64,000 nucleotides of DNA from JACPPO01 sp965262505 (GTDB taxonomy: Bacteria; Acidobacteriota; Vicinamibacteria; Vicinamibacterales; UBA2999): the NCBI GenBank assembly GCA_965262505.1, contig CBDHFM010000030.1, positions 62,001 through 126,000 on the forward strand, read 5' to 3'. Each line of letters starts with the position of its first letter. Positions within the stretch are counted from its first letter, which is position 1. Of this stretch, positions 51,456 through 59,866 are shown one piece after another. The position numbers were made by a program, and so were the translations under genes. The notes under the pieces are model-generated. The model saw only the letters and a program-made list of their open reading frames with translations. It was not told where the DNA came from and did no database searches.

Positions 51456-52544
51456 TTATTGAGACTGTACTCCGAGCGGTGCGGGGGCAATATTCACTGC
51501 ATCGCTCGGACCGGTCTGTACCGTCGGCCTCGTCCAGCGAATGGTGCCTCGCAGGTTGTTCGTGGCAGTTGCAGCCTGTGACAGGGTCAGTGTGTACGTC
51601 TGACGATCTCCGGCCGCGATGCGCGGGACCCCCCAGACGGCCACGTCGGCGTCGGCCGCAGCTGCACCGCCGCGGCCACCACCGCGGCCACCGCCACCAC
51701 GACCCGCTGCCGGCTGCTCCTCGCGGCGGACGCCTTGATACCCTGCGCCGGTCGCCGTAACCACCGTCGCCCCGGCCGGCACGACGAGCGTCACGGTCAA
51801 ATCCTCGGCCGCCAGTCCTACGTCCTCGACACCCGTGTTTACCACATCCAACGTGTAAACCACGCCATCGGTCGACGGTACTCCAGCGCTGAGCTGCCCC
51901 TGCATCCGGGCGCGAAATCCGAGGTCGACAATATAATCCCAAACGTCCTGCAACATCGCTTCCGTTACGCGAGCGGGGGAGAAACTGCCCATTCCCAGGC
52001 GCTCGAACGGTGGCTCGCCAAGGCGAGCCCGGGTCGGCGGAAAGGTGACCGTATGCGTGTAGACAATCGCCTTGAACCACTCGAAATCCGCATTGATTGC
52101 GCCCATCACGCCGCGTCCGTTATTGAACAAGGGAGCGTGGCATTGTGCGCACCCGGCGGTCGTCGCGACCGCCTCCCCTCGCGGGGTCTCTGGGGTCACC
52201 ACACGTCTCCAGGGTCCCGGCTCGTCGACGGTCGGCAGGGTGGCGAAGTACGAGGCTATATCATTCAATTCCCGGTCGCTGAGCTGCGACTCGGCGTAGG
52301 CGGGCATGATTCCCCACGGTTTCCGAACGGCGTGTATGAACTGCGCGCGGGTCAGGTTGCGACCTGCCAAGTCTGGCCCGAAGCCGCCTTCACCGTCGGC
52401 GCCGTGACAATCCCGGCACTCGATGTGCTCGGTCTCCTCCCAAAGAACCTTCCCCGTCTCAGGATCACCGGCAGGCGCCTGGGCGGCCGCCTGCTGAGGG
52501 AGCGGAAGCAGAAACAGAACCACGAGAAGGGAGCGCATTGTCAT
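51456..52544 (-). CDS. Exported two-CxxCH cytochrome c with Gly/Arg-rich linker
   Basis: 362 residues with signal ending AAAQA. An N-terminal cytochrome c domain has CRDCH (about 44-48) and Met ligands in GIMPAY. A second motif CAQCH near 133 is followed by a region with HTVTFPPTRARL. The C-terminal part has a beta-rich domain interrupted by a low-complexity run (GRGGGGRGGGRGG), possibly a flexible linker or surface tether. The combination suggests an electron-transfer or di-heme peroxidase-like oxidoreductase subunit. Starts at 52544 or 52538. Upstream (52545-52774) is 230 bp without a recognisable gene, presumably carrying promoters for this gene and the divergent one at 52775. Confidence 0.75.
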   Translation of the reverse strand: MTMRSLLVVLFLLPLPQQAAAQAPAGDPETGKVLWEETEHIECRDCHGADGEGGFGPDLAGRNLTRAQFIHAVRKPWGIMPAYAESQLSDRELNDIASYFATLPTVDEPGPWRRVVTPETPRGEAVATTAGCAQCHAPLFNNGRGVMGAINADFEWFKAIVYTHTVTFPPTRARLGEPPFERLGMGSFSPARVTEAMLQDVWDYIVDLGFRARMQGQLSAGVPSTDGVVYTLDVVNTGVEDVGLAAEDLTVTLVVPAGATVVTATGAGYQGVRREEQPAAGRGGGGRGGGRGGAAAADADVAVWGVPRIAAGDRQTYTLTLSQAATATNNLRGTIRWTRPTVQTGPSDAVNIAPAPLGVQSQ

Positions 52545-52774
52545 GGTGGAAGAACCTCTCTGGTGCCAGTTGACTTGCAGGCGCGCAAGTACGCTACAAC
52601 AGATTCGAGCGTGGGTAAAGCAGTCGGAACTAGACTACTACCGCTCCAGATCGCAACTTGCGACCCGGCCTTTGTGGGTGTACTATGCCGTGTTCAAGGT
52701 GCAGGTGCTGTCGCAGGGTTTCAAGGGACGGGCGAAATCGCGCGAAGCTCAAACCCGAAAAGGAGGGTAAGGTC

Positions 52775-53179
52775 ATGAAGCTGCGTTTTTTGGCGGTATT
52801 CGCTGTCATGTCGGTCGTTCTGGTCGTTCCGGCCACGGCTCACCACGCGTTCAATGTCTTCTATGATGACACCCGCACGATTTCGATCGAGGGCGTGGTG
52901 ACGTCCTTCCGGTTGGTCAGTCCGCATTCTGAAATGCTGGTCGACGTCACGGACGCCGCCGGCAACGTCGTCCCCTGGCGCATTCTGGCGAGGACCAGCT
53001 CGACGAACCTCAGACGACAGGGATTGCAACCTGAAACGTTCATCGGCAAGAAGCTCAAGATCGAAGGCAACCCGACCCGCCGAGAAGGCGGAACGGCCAT
53101 GACTGCAGGCACGCTGACGTTCGAAGATGGCAACGTCGTCTGTTTCGGCGGTTGTGACGATAGTCCTCCAGCCTATTAG
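52775..53179 (+). CDS. DUF6152 family exported protein (block copy B)
   Basis: 134 residues, the same length as copy A (42708). GGAGGG precedes ATG 52775. The signal ends PATA directly before His-His (23-24). It has GVVTSFRLVSPHSEMLVDV (SPH) and the branch-specific KIEGNPTRREGGTAM...VVCFGGC tail with two Cys. It begins a three-gene run (DUF6152, partner, MBL) paralogous to 42708-45070. Confidence 0.8.
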   Translation: MKLRFLAVFAVMSVVLVVPATAHHAFNVFYDDTRTISIEGVVTSFRLVSPHSEMLVDVTDAAGNVVPWRILARTSSTNLRRQGLQPETFIGKKLKIEGNPTRREGGTAMTAGTLTFEDGNVVCFGGCDDSPPAY

Positions 53180-53211
53180 GGCGCGACCCCAGTGATCCGA
53201 CAAGGGGAGAG

Positions 53212-54018
53212 ATGATGAAAGGTACTAGACGCGCGATGCTTGCCACCGTGCTGGCGCTCGCAATGGTGAGCGTGGCCGCGGGCCTGGCGGCTCAGACCGA
53301 CGAGGAGTACGAGAAGATCTTTCCGTTCCTGGGAGAGTGGGATCCGAACGTCGGAAGTCCTGACGATCAGGATAGGGGTAACTGCGGTGGGCAGTTGGGA
53401 GATGTTGGCGAGCATCGGCTGAACTGTTCGATGCCAGCGGGTCGACTTCCCCTGAACTCACGAGGGGAAGCGTGGCTGCTTTACGGGGATCAGCTCCAGT
53501 CCACTACCCAGGCCGACTGTGCTCAGATTGGATTTCCGGCCCTGTTAGGGGAGCCTTTCTGGGTCTCCGCCTACCCGGGTCGGCTCGTCATGGAGCATCC
53601 CAGCAATCCGTGGTACATGACGCGCACCGTCTGGATGAACGGAACCGGTCCTCAGCCGTTGCCGGGAGAACTGTTTCAGCACGGTATCTCGCGCGGGCAC
53701 TTCGACGGCGACGACTTGGTGATCGAAGTTGACCATTTCACGTTCGATCCCGACGGCATGGACGACCACCTCCTCATGGCGTCTTCTGTGCGGAAAAAGA
53801 TCACGCAGCGCTATCACCTGATCGACGAGAACCATCTGAGGTTGATCATCACTCTGGAAGACCCGACCTTCTTGACGAGACCGTTTACCTGGGCGTTCGT
53901 GTTCACGAGGGTGGGGAACGACGGCCCTAGCCAAGGGTGGCGAAACTGCGATGCCGAATCCGCGAGGCGCGAACAGATTTTCGCGTATCCCGGAAACAAG
54001 TACCCAGACGCGCGGTAA
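53212..54018 (+). CDS. WEGDT-partner family exported protein (block copy B)
   Basis: 268 residues (ATG 53212 or 53215; GGGGAGAG upstream). The signal ends GLAAQ. It has TDEEYEKIFPFLGEWD, GNCGG, LNCSMPAGRLPLNSRGEAW, RTVWMNGTGP, GISRGHFDGDDLVIEVDHF, ITQRYHLIDEN and EDPTFLTRPFTW. It is colinear with the gene at 43144 but has a different middle (WVSAYPGRL) and lacks the Gly6 run. It starts 32 bp after the DUF6152 gene and is followed by the MBL gene after 25 bp. Confidence 0.7.
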   Translation: MMKGTRRAMLATVLALAMVSVAAGLAAQTDEEYEKIFPFLGEWDPNVGSPDDQDRGNCGGQLGDVGEHRLNCSMPAGRLPLNSRGEAWLLYGDQLQSTTQADCAQIGFPALLGEPFWVSAYPGRLVMEHPSNPWYMTRTVWMNGTGPQPLPGELFQHGISRGHFDGDDLVIEVDHFTFDPDGMDDHLLMASSVRKKITQRYHLIDENHLRLIITLEDPTFLTRPFTWAFVFTRVGNDGPSQGWRNCDAESARREQIFAYPGNKYPDAR

Positions 54019-54043
54019 TGCGGCAATAAAGGGAGAGACGCTG

Positions 54044-55129
54044 ATGACGCGCTACCTGGTGAAATTCTGTGGTGTAGTACTTGTGGCAGGCTCGCTGATC
54101 ACGGGCGTGAACGCGCAGTCCGCCGCGGTTCAGATGCATGTAGAGGCCGCTCGGGCCGCCATCGATCCGCCCGTCGCCAATCCAAACGCGCCATATCTCG
54201 CTTTCAATGCACTGTTCGATCAGGTATGCAGGGAACCGAGCCTGCCGGACACGATGCGGATGAATGATCGCTCGGCCGTCCTGCCCTTCGAGGAGTGGTA
54301 CACGTACCCGGTAGACATCTTCGACAATCTCACCTTCATCGGGACCCAGACGGCAGGAGTATGGGCCATCAGCTCGTCGGAAGGCATCATCATCATTGAC
54401 GCCAGCTTCCACTACGCCAGTGAGGAGCTGGCGCTCGGGTTGCTGAATTTCGGTCTCGATCCGAACGACATCAAGTACATCGTCGTGACGCATGCCCATG
54501 ATGATCGGTACTGGGGAGCCAAGGCCCTTCAGGATACGTATCCCGACGCGCGTGTGGCCATGTCCGCCGCCGACTGGGATGTCGTGGCCCAGGACAACTC
54601 ACCGGCGGAGTTCAAGCCCCGGAGGGACATGGTCGTCACCGACGGCCAGCAGATCACGCTCGGCGACGTGACCGTGACGCTGTACATCACGCCAGGTCAC
54701 ACGCCGGGGACGGTGTCGATGATCATCGATGGGCTCACCAACGAGAGGAGCGTGGCGTCGGACGACGAGCGGCACGTCGCCAGCATTTGGGGTGGGACCG
54801 ATCCGAGCATCGGGCGCAATACCGTGACGTACTACCCGGATGGTCAGACGATGATGAGAACGCACATCGAGTCACTGACGCGCTTCATCGATCTTGGAAC
54901 GCAGGCTGGCGTCGATGTGATGCTGTCCCCCTCGTTGAGTCATGCCAACATGACCGAGAAGATGCGGTATTGGAGAATGGCGAATCCCGATCACTCGCGC
55001 GGCGCCGCGGTGGGGAACAGACTCGCAGGCGAGGCTCATTCCTTCGTCAGCACGGAGGCGGTCTCGCGCTACAACCAGATCCTTCTGGAATGCTACGAAG
55101 CCCAATTGGCCTGGAGGATGGGCTCGTAG
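54044..55129 (+). CDS. Exported MBL-fold protein with HxHxDR motif (block copy B)
   Basis: 361 residues from ATG 54044 with AAGGGAGAG upstream. The signal ends VNAQ. MBL fold: IIIIDASFHYASEEL, VTHAHDDRYWGAKAL (His150, His152, Asp154, Arg155), GDVTVTLYITPGHTPGT, DDERHVASIWGG and LSHANMTEKMRYWR. As in copy A, the sixth residue of the HxHxDH motif is Arg, so the second zinc site is likely altered or lost. Copy A keeps most of the same sequence from GVWAI onward, so the altered motif predates the duplication. Substrate unknown. Confidence 0.8.
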   Translation: MTRYLVKFCGVVLVAGSLITGVNAQSAAVQMHVEAARAAIDPPVANPNAPYLAFNALFDQVCREPSLPDTMRMNDRSAVLPFEEWYTYPVDIFDNLTFIGTQTAGVWAISSSEGIIIIDASFHYASEELALGLLNFGLDPNDIKYIVVTHAHDDRYWGAKALQDTYPDARVAMSAADWDVVAQDNSPAEFKPRRDMVVTDGQQITLGDVTVTLYITPGHTPGTVSMIIDGLTNERSVASDDERHVASIWGGTDPSIGRNTVTYYPDGQTMMRTHIESLTRFIDLGTQAGVDVMLSPSLSHANMTEKMRYWRMANPDHSRGAAVGNRLAGEAHSFVSTEAVSRYNQILLECYEAQLAWRMGS

Positions 55130-55267
55130 CTCGTAACCCTTCTTTACGCCATCGATTGTTAAGCCTTAGCCCGTTCGCCTGACGGCGTGTACGATGTCCG
55201 TGGCCTGTGCTACATTCACGCGACGGGAGGCACGCAGTAACTGCACAATCAAGAGGGGGATGTACGC

Positions 55268-55882
55268 ATGAACGTACGATGGCTCGTCTTTCTTCTCGCG
55301 TTTGCCGGCGCGGTTGCCGCCGCCCCAGAGCAGTCGCAGGAGCAGACGGCAGGAAGAGGAGGAGGAAGGGTTCAGCAGCCCCGGCTCCGGTTGACAATCC
55401 CCAGCTTCAGTGACGCGGGCTCGATTCCCTCACAGTTCACCTGTTACGCCGAAGGGGGCATAGACATGGCGGTGTCGCCGCCGCTGCAATGGGCATACGC
55501 GCCCGAGGACACCGGAAGTTTCGTGCTCCTGCTCACCGGTCCTGAGAACCACCGCCGCGGGAGTCACACCGTCGCGTTTTTCTGGGGTCTCTGGAACATC
55601 CCGGCCAGCACGACGCAACTCGCGGAAGGGCAGCCGCGCGGCGTGGAACAGCCGGACGGCAGTCGCCATGTGGAAAGCGACGACGGGATCCTGGGGTATG
55701 ACCCGCCGTGCGCACCGCCGGGCGCCGGACCGATTCATTACCAGTACAAGCTCTACGCGCTCGACGAAATGCTGGACCTTCCCGCGGATGCCACTCGCGA
55801 CGCCGTCTTGCAAGCGATGGATGGCCACATCCTTCGCGCCAGCGTGTACTACGGAAAGCTGGAGCGCTTGCCGCAGCAGTGA
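55268..55882 (+). CDS. Exported PEBP / YbhB-YbcL family (Raf-kinase-inhibitor-like) protein
   Basis: 204 residues with a signal peptide and a short Gly/Arg-rich stretch (AGRGGGR). The PEBP core is visible: SDAGSIPSQFTCYAEG, DMAVSPPLQWAYAPEDTGSFVLLL, a FFWGLWNIPAS segment, GYDPPCAPPG and GPIHYQYKLYALD. The CDPPCPP-like and HxY motifs form the anion-binding pocket in this family. In bacteria the role is unknown. It stands alone, 138 bp after the MBL gene and 171 bp before the propeller gene; nothing else is recognised in 55883-56053. Confidence 0.8.
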   Translation: MNVRWLVFLLAFAGAVAAAPEQSQEQTAGRGGGRVQQPRLRLTIPSFSDAGSIPSQFTCYAEGGIDMAVSPPLQWAYAPEDTGSFVLLLTGPENHRRGSHTVAFFWGLWNIPASTTQLAEGQPRGVEQPDGSRHVESDDGILGYDPPCAPPGAGPIHYQYKLYALDEMLDLPADATRDAVLQAMDGHILRASVYYGKLERLPQQ

Positions 55883-56053
55883 CGGAGGCCCCGTCTCATG
55901 CTGCCCTCTGGAAGAGGACTCGAACCTGTGGGCTCTGGCTCTGGAGGCTAGGTAACACGGTAGAATCCGGTTCGTTCATGCAGTATCCTCAACCCCCATC
56001 AGCAAAGGCGCTAGGCTGATTACGCCGAGTCGCCGAATCTAGGAGAAGGCAAC

Positions 56054-57046
56054 ATGTCATTCCACAATGGCGCCTCTATGAGGCGGACGTGCCTCGTAGT
56101 AGTGGGCGTGCTGATCAGTACCCCCGCGCTCGCGCAACGCGGCGGAGGGGCTCCGCCGCCCGCCAGTTTCACCGCCACGGCCATCCCTGGCGTCGTCGCT
56201 GCCGGAACGAGAATCGAACTCGTCGAGACCGGACTCGGGCGGACCGAAGGCCCTGTCGCCATGCCGGACGGAAGCATGCTGGTGAGCAGCTCGAGCAGCA
56301 TCCTCAAAGCTGACTTGTCCGACAACGTCTCGACGTTCGTCGAGAATTCGAACCAGACCAACGCGATGGGATGGGACCAAGACGGGCGTCTCATCTCGGT
56401 GCAGCGCGCACGAGGAAATGAAAAGGTTGGCGTGCTGTATCCCTCCGACCAGGTGACGACGCTCGCCGACAGCTACCTGGGCGAACCGTTCAATTCGCTG
56501 AATGACATGGCGCTTGACGAGCGCGGAGGCGTTTATTTCACGGATACTCAGGGGGTTTATTATCTGCCTCCGGGTGGAAGCGTCACCAAGATCATTGATG
56601 AAGTCCCGAGACCGAACGGCGTCGTCTTGAGTCCCGATGAACGAACGCTCTACGTCCACAACAAGGACGGCGTGTATATGCTGTCATACGATGTGGCGCC
56701 GGACGGGACGATATCCAACCGCCGCAACTTCGCCCGGTATGTGAGCGTCCGAATTCCAGGAGACGATGACCCGGCCTGGGATGAGGACAACGGTGCAGAC
56801 GGCATGGCGGTTGATAGCGAGGGCCGCGTGTATGCGGCGACCAACTCCGGCGTGGAAGTCTTCAGTCCGAGCGGGGAACTGCTGGGCGTCATACCCGTCC
56901 AGTGGGGCGCCGAAAACAACCGAATCCGCCACCCGCAAAACGTCGCCTTTGGCGGGCCGGATCGAAAGACCCTCTACATGGTGGGCGCAGGCTCGATCTT
57001 CAAGGTGCGGACACTATCGGGGGGCCCAGAGCGCCCCACCAAGTAG
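56054..57046 (+). CDS. SMP-30/gluconolactonase-like exported beta-propeller
   Basis: 330 residues with AGGAGAAGG before ATG 56054 and a signal ending ALAQ. Propeller motifs: GRTEGPVAMPDGSMLVSS, NDMALDERGGVYFTDTQGVYY, RPNGVVLSPDERTLYVHN, NGADGMAVDSEGRVYAATNSGVEVF and QNVAFGGPDRKTLYMVG. The Glu in TEGPV, Asn in RPNGV and Asp in ADGMAVD are the usual metal ligands of SMP-30/gluconolactonase/diisopropyl-fluorophosphatase-type enzymes, so lactonase activity is plausible. It converges with the cytochrome gene at 57148 across 100 bp. Confidence 0.8.
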   Translation: MSFHNGASMRRTCLVVVGVLISTPALAQRGGGAPPPASFTATAIPGVVAAGTRIELVETGLGRTEGPVAMPDGSMLVSSSSSILKADLSDNVSTFVENSNQTNAMGWDQDGRLISVQRARGNEKVGVLYPSDQVTTLADSYLGEPFNSLNDMALDERGGVYFTDTQGVYYLPPGGSVTKIIDEVPRPNGVVLSPDERTLYVHNKDGVYMLSYDVAPDGTISNRRNFARYVSVRIPGDDDPAWDEDNGADGMAVDSEGRVYAATNSGVEVFSPSGELLGVIPVQWGAENNRIRHPQNVAFGGPDRKTLYMVGAGSIFKVRTLSGGPERPTK

Positions 57047-57147
57047 GGATATAAGTAATCGTCGTGCTGGCGCAGGCTGGCGGGAGACGGCCTTAATCGC
57101 CTGGTGATTTTTTTCAGAACCGCGCTGGCGGAGCAGTCCGCATGCGC

Positions 57148-58329
57148 TCAGTTCGCCGCCTGACTTGGCGGCGTGGGCCTGCCGAACCTGGCTGCGTCAA
57201 TCGCGACGTTCGGCTGCAGTGAAGTGACATTGAACGTGGACCGCCCGTTGGTCCACGTCACCTCCCACGTATATGGAATCTGCACGCCCAGGCCAGGGAC
57301 GTCGCCGTAATTGGAATACACAAGAGTAATCGGCACCGTGCCCACGGCCGTCGTGGAGTAGCGCACGGATCGCACCAGGAAACCCGTCTCGTTGTCAAAA
57401 TATAGTTTGACGCGGAACCCCTCCGGTGTCCTTCCGTCGATAACATCCACCGGGCGGCCGTCGATGCTGAGCGGCGGGAAGCCGGTTCGCCAGTCCGTCA
57501 GGATCTCCTTGATTTGGCCGGGGAACGCCAGCTGGGCGTCCAAACGGACTCCGTCCAGGCTGTCCCCTACTAGCGAAATCAGCGTCACGGGCGTCAAGTC
57601 GGACGGACCCGCAGCCCACGCCTCCTGGCCATCATAGGCGGTGACGGTGTCCCCCGCCGCGCCCATGTGAACGACGGTGGTGCGCCTGTCCGGCGCCTGG
57701 GCGTAAATATCCATCGGAACTTGAATGAAGTCGGAATCAAACCCTTCAGACGTTCCCGTGGCCGTATAGCTGGTGAGCCTGGCCGCAGCCGCCGCTCCGC
57801 CGATCGCCTGGATGTACCGGTCCAGAATCTCCTCGGCCGTCATCCTCACGGGCACGTACGGATTCGGCTCGATCTCATCGGGATCCCCGTCATCCGGCAC
57901 GGCGTACTGCCGCGCCAGGCTCGGGATCGCCTGCGGCCGTGGGCTGCCACGATGGCAGGTGTTGCAGGTCACGGCGGGTGCCCCACCGAAGTTCGCGCGA
58001 TTGATGGCGTTCACCATCAGGACCATCCGGCGACTTGTCTGCTTGAGCGGTGTATCGACGGCGTAGTCAGCCCACGTGCTTGCGGATCCACCGTGACAAT
58101 CCGAACAGTTCAGGGCCAATGCGGCCGAGAAAAAACCCATCGTCTCCATGAACTCCTTGACGGGAATTCCGCGCAGCACCTGGACGTTCTCGAATGCCTG
58201 CTCCGACAAGATCGGCCTCTGCTCGGCTGGAGCGGCAGAGCCGGTCTGACCACGAGCCACCGTCGCGCCGAGCAGGCAGATTGTCGCCACTCCCGCCAAC
58301 CACAAGCCCCATCCCCTCACCACACTCAT
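57148..58329 (-). CDS. Diheme cytochrome c, reaction-centre cytochrome c subunit family (paralogue 3)
   Basis: 393 residues with signal ending VARGQ. Heme motifs are CSDCH (75-79) and CNTCH (122-126), with Met61 and Met64 in the helix before the first. The surrounding AFENVQVLRGIPVKEFMETMG is nearly the same as in the copy at 1354, and the C-terminus ends LQPNVAIDAARFGRP. GGGAGGACCTG precedes the start. It is divergent from the DUF6152 gene at 58463 across 133 bp, the third place where these cytochromes lie next to the exported families. Confidence 0.8.
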   Translation of the reverse strand: MSVVRGWGLWLAGVATICLLGATVARGQTGSAAPAEQRPILSEQAFENVQVLRGIPVKEFMETMGFFSAALALNCSDCHGGSASTWADYAVDTPLKQTSRRMVLMVNAINRANFGGAPAVTCNTCHRGSPRPQAIPSLARQYAVPDDGDPDEIEPNPYVPVRMTAEEILDRYIQAIGGAAAAARLTSYTATGTSEGFDSDFIQVPMDIYAQAPDRRTTVVHMGAAGDTVTAYDGQEAWAAGPSDLTPVTLISLVGDSLDGVRLDAQLAFPGQIKEILTDWRTGFPPLSIDGRPVDVIDGRTPEGFRVKLYFDNETGFLVRSVRYSTTAVGTVPITLVYSNYGDVPGLGVQIPYTWEVTWTNGRSTFNVTSLQPNVAIDAARFGRPTPPSQAAN

Positions 58330-58462
58330 CAGGTCCTCCCATCAAATTGAACATGACACGGCGCCACATGTATACTCTAGCGCGCGCAAGCAAGACAGTC
58401 ATCTATTCCGATCACCGCGCGCTTCCGGGGGTTCACTGGTGACTGCGTACCGGAGGTATGAC

Positions 58463-58900
58463 ATGAAAAGCTATCTGCTCGTGACAGGCCTGTTGAGCTT
58501 TGGGTTGCTGACGACGATGAGCGCGCCGGCGGCAGCGCATCATGGCAATGCGGCGTATGCCGACGAGATCACGGAGTTCACGCAAGCCACGGTCACGACA
58601 TTCGCGTGGGCCAATCCGCACTCGCTGATCTATTTCGACGCAACGGATGCGGACGGCAACGTCGTCCATATGGTCGTCGAGACCGCGGCCCCCCAGGCGC
58701 TCCGGCTGATTGGTTGGGCCAAGGCGTCAATCATGCCCGGCGACGTCATCACCGTTCGGATGTACGTCGCCAAGAACGGCAACCCTGCCGGCCGGCTGCA
58801 GAAGGTCGTCTTTGCCGACGGTACCGAGCTGCATGACACGCAGCTTGGCGGAGATGAGGGTGGAAAGACTCGGTACGATCCCGATGGCTTTAGAAACTAG
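58463..58900 (+). CDS. DUF6152 family exported protein
   Basis: 145 residues from ATG 58463 with CGGAGGT upstream; the frame opens at 58439 but lacks a site there. The signal ends PAAA directly before His-His (26-27). The second motif is VTTFAWANPHSLIYFDA. The stop codon TAG overlaps the TA target of the MITE at 58900, which therefore did not change the protein. Three partner genes and two further DUF6152 genes follow downstream. Confidence 0.8.
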   Translation: MKSYLLVTGLLSFGLLTTMSAPAAAHHGNAAYADEITEFTQATVTTFAWANPHSLIYFDATDADGNVVHMVVETAAPQALRLIGWAKASIMPGDVITVRMYVAKNGNPAGRLQKVVFADGTELHDTQLGGDEGGKTRYDPDGFRN

Positions 58901-58995
58901 TACCTCGTCGCAGTGAATTTGACCGGTTCACTTTCAGGCCTCCCCCTCTTGACCGTGGGCCCAGGCAATCGATCAAAACCACTGCGCCGGGGTAC
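58900..58995. mobile_element. 96-bp MITE derived from the IS630 element
   Basis: The left end matches the right end of the IS630 at 18322-19787 (GTACCTC...GCAGTG, then TTTGACCGGTTCAC), and the right end matches that element's left end (GCAGTGGTTTTGATCG in reverse). The interior has no coding capacity. TA flanks at 58898-58899 and 58996-58997. It is a non-autonomous deletion derivative that kept one copy of each end. Confidence 0.85.
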
Positions 58996-59020
58996 TAGTG
59001 GCTTTAGAGGCTAGCACCAC

Positions 59021-59845
59021 ATGAGAACACGTTCCATCGTCGTCTCGGTCGTCGTGCTGGCGTGCCTGACCACTGTGGCGGGTCGCGCGCAGCGCACAAT
59101 GCCCGAAGGGTTCATTCGCGAGGGCGTGCCCAGGATGCCGAATCCTCCTGGACCGGCTCCCACGCGGGATCTCTCAGGCGTGTGGGTCGGACCGCAAGAC
59201 CGCGAGCTCGATCCGCTGCCGCCGATGACGCCGGCCGGCGAGGCGCTCTTCGAGCTGCGGAGCCCCTACGGGCCCGCCAGCAGGAACCCTGAGCTGGGAT
59301 CCTCGAACGATCCGTTCATCACCTGCGATCCCCTCGGGTTTCCTCGCAATCTGCTGGCCCATGCCGTCAGCAGCCGCGGCCGCATGATCTTCGGATCCGC
59401 GCCGGGCCGCATGATCATCGCGGGCGAGCAGCAGCGCGTCTGGCGTGAGATCTGGATGGACGGACGAGCGCTTCCAGAAGCGGTGGATGTGAGGGGTGCG
59501 CCCGAGTCCAGATACTACGGCCATTCGGTTGGTCACTGGGAAGGCGACCATACGCTGGTCATCGATACGACAGGTCTGGATGAACGACCTTGGCTGGATG
59601 AAGCCGGGCATCCGCGCAGTTCCTCGGCGCGCATCCAGGAGCGGTACACGCGTCTCGACCAGTACAACCTGCAGCTGGCAGTCACGATCGACGATCCGAA
59701 GTTCTACGCGGAGCCGTGGACCTGGATGCGGGCGAACTTCTACTGGGTGCAGGGCCAGGAGTTTGAAGAGACGTTCTGCATCCCGTCAGAGGGGATCGCG
59801 TATCGCGAGTCGCTCGCCAGGCCGTCTGGGATCGAGATCCCATAG
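59021..59845 (+). CDS. WEGDT-partner family exported protein
   Basis: 274 residues with signal ending GRAQ. Landmarks: APTRDLSGVWVGP, CDPLGFPRNLL, VWREIWMDGRALPE, YGHSVGHWEGDHTLVIDTTG, IQERYTRLDQ, IDDPKFYAEPW and ETFCIPSEG. It starts 25 bp after the MITE's right TA. A direct repeat of about 16 bp (GGCTTTAGAAACTAG and GGCTTTAGAGGCTAG) flanks the MITE just before it. It begins a run of three partner genes interleaved with DUF6152 genes; the spacing to the next (21 bp) suggests cotranscription. Confidence 0.75.
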   Translation: MRTRSIVVSVVVLACLTTVAGRAQRTMPEGFIREGVPRMPNPPGPAPTRDLSGVWVGPQDRELDPLPPMTPAGEALFELRSPYGPASRNPELGSSNDPFITCDPLGFPRNLLAHAVSSRGRMIFGSAPGRMIIAGEQQRVWREIWMDGRALPEAVDVRGAPESRYYGHSVGHWEGDHTLVIDTTGLDERPWLDEAGHPRSSSARIQERYTRLDQYNLQLAVTIDDPKFYAEPWTWMRANFYWVQGQEFEETFCIPSEGIAYRESLARPSGIEIP

Positions 59846-59866
59846 GAACAGACAGGGGAGTCGACG

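Noticed and set aside
51640..51720. GC-rich repeat encoding a GRGGGGRGGGRGG run
   Set aside because: Low-complexity linker inside the cytochrome gene, not a CRISPR or regulatory repeat.
53218..53230. GGTACTAG near a partner start, resembling an IS630 junction
   Set aside because: No GCCGCAGTGG end sequence follows; it is a chance octamer inside the signal-peptide coding region.
55890..55990. Possible tRNA-like stretch after the PEBP gene
   Set aside because: No cloverleaf with acceptor and T-arm could be drawn; no tRNA was found anywhere by eye.
57085..57115. T7 run after the propeller gene as a terminator
   Set aside because: The stem before it is too short to support a confident call.
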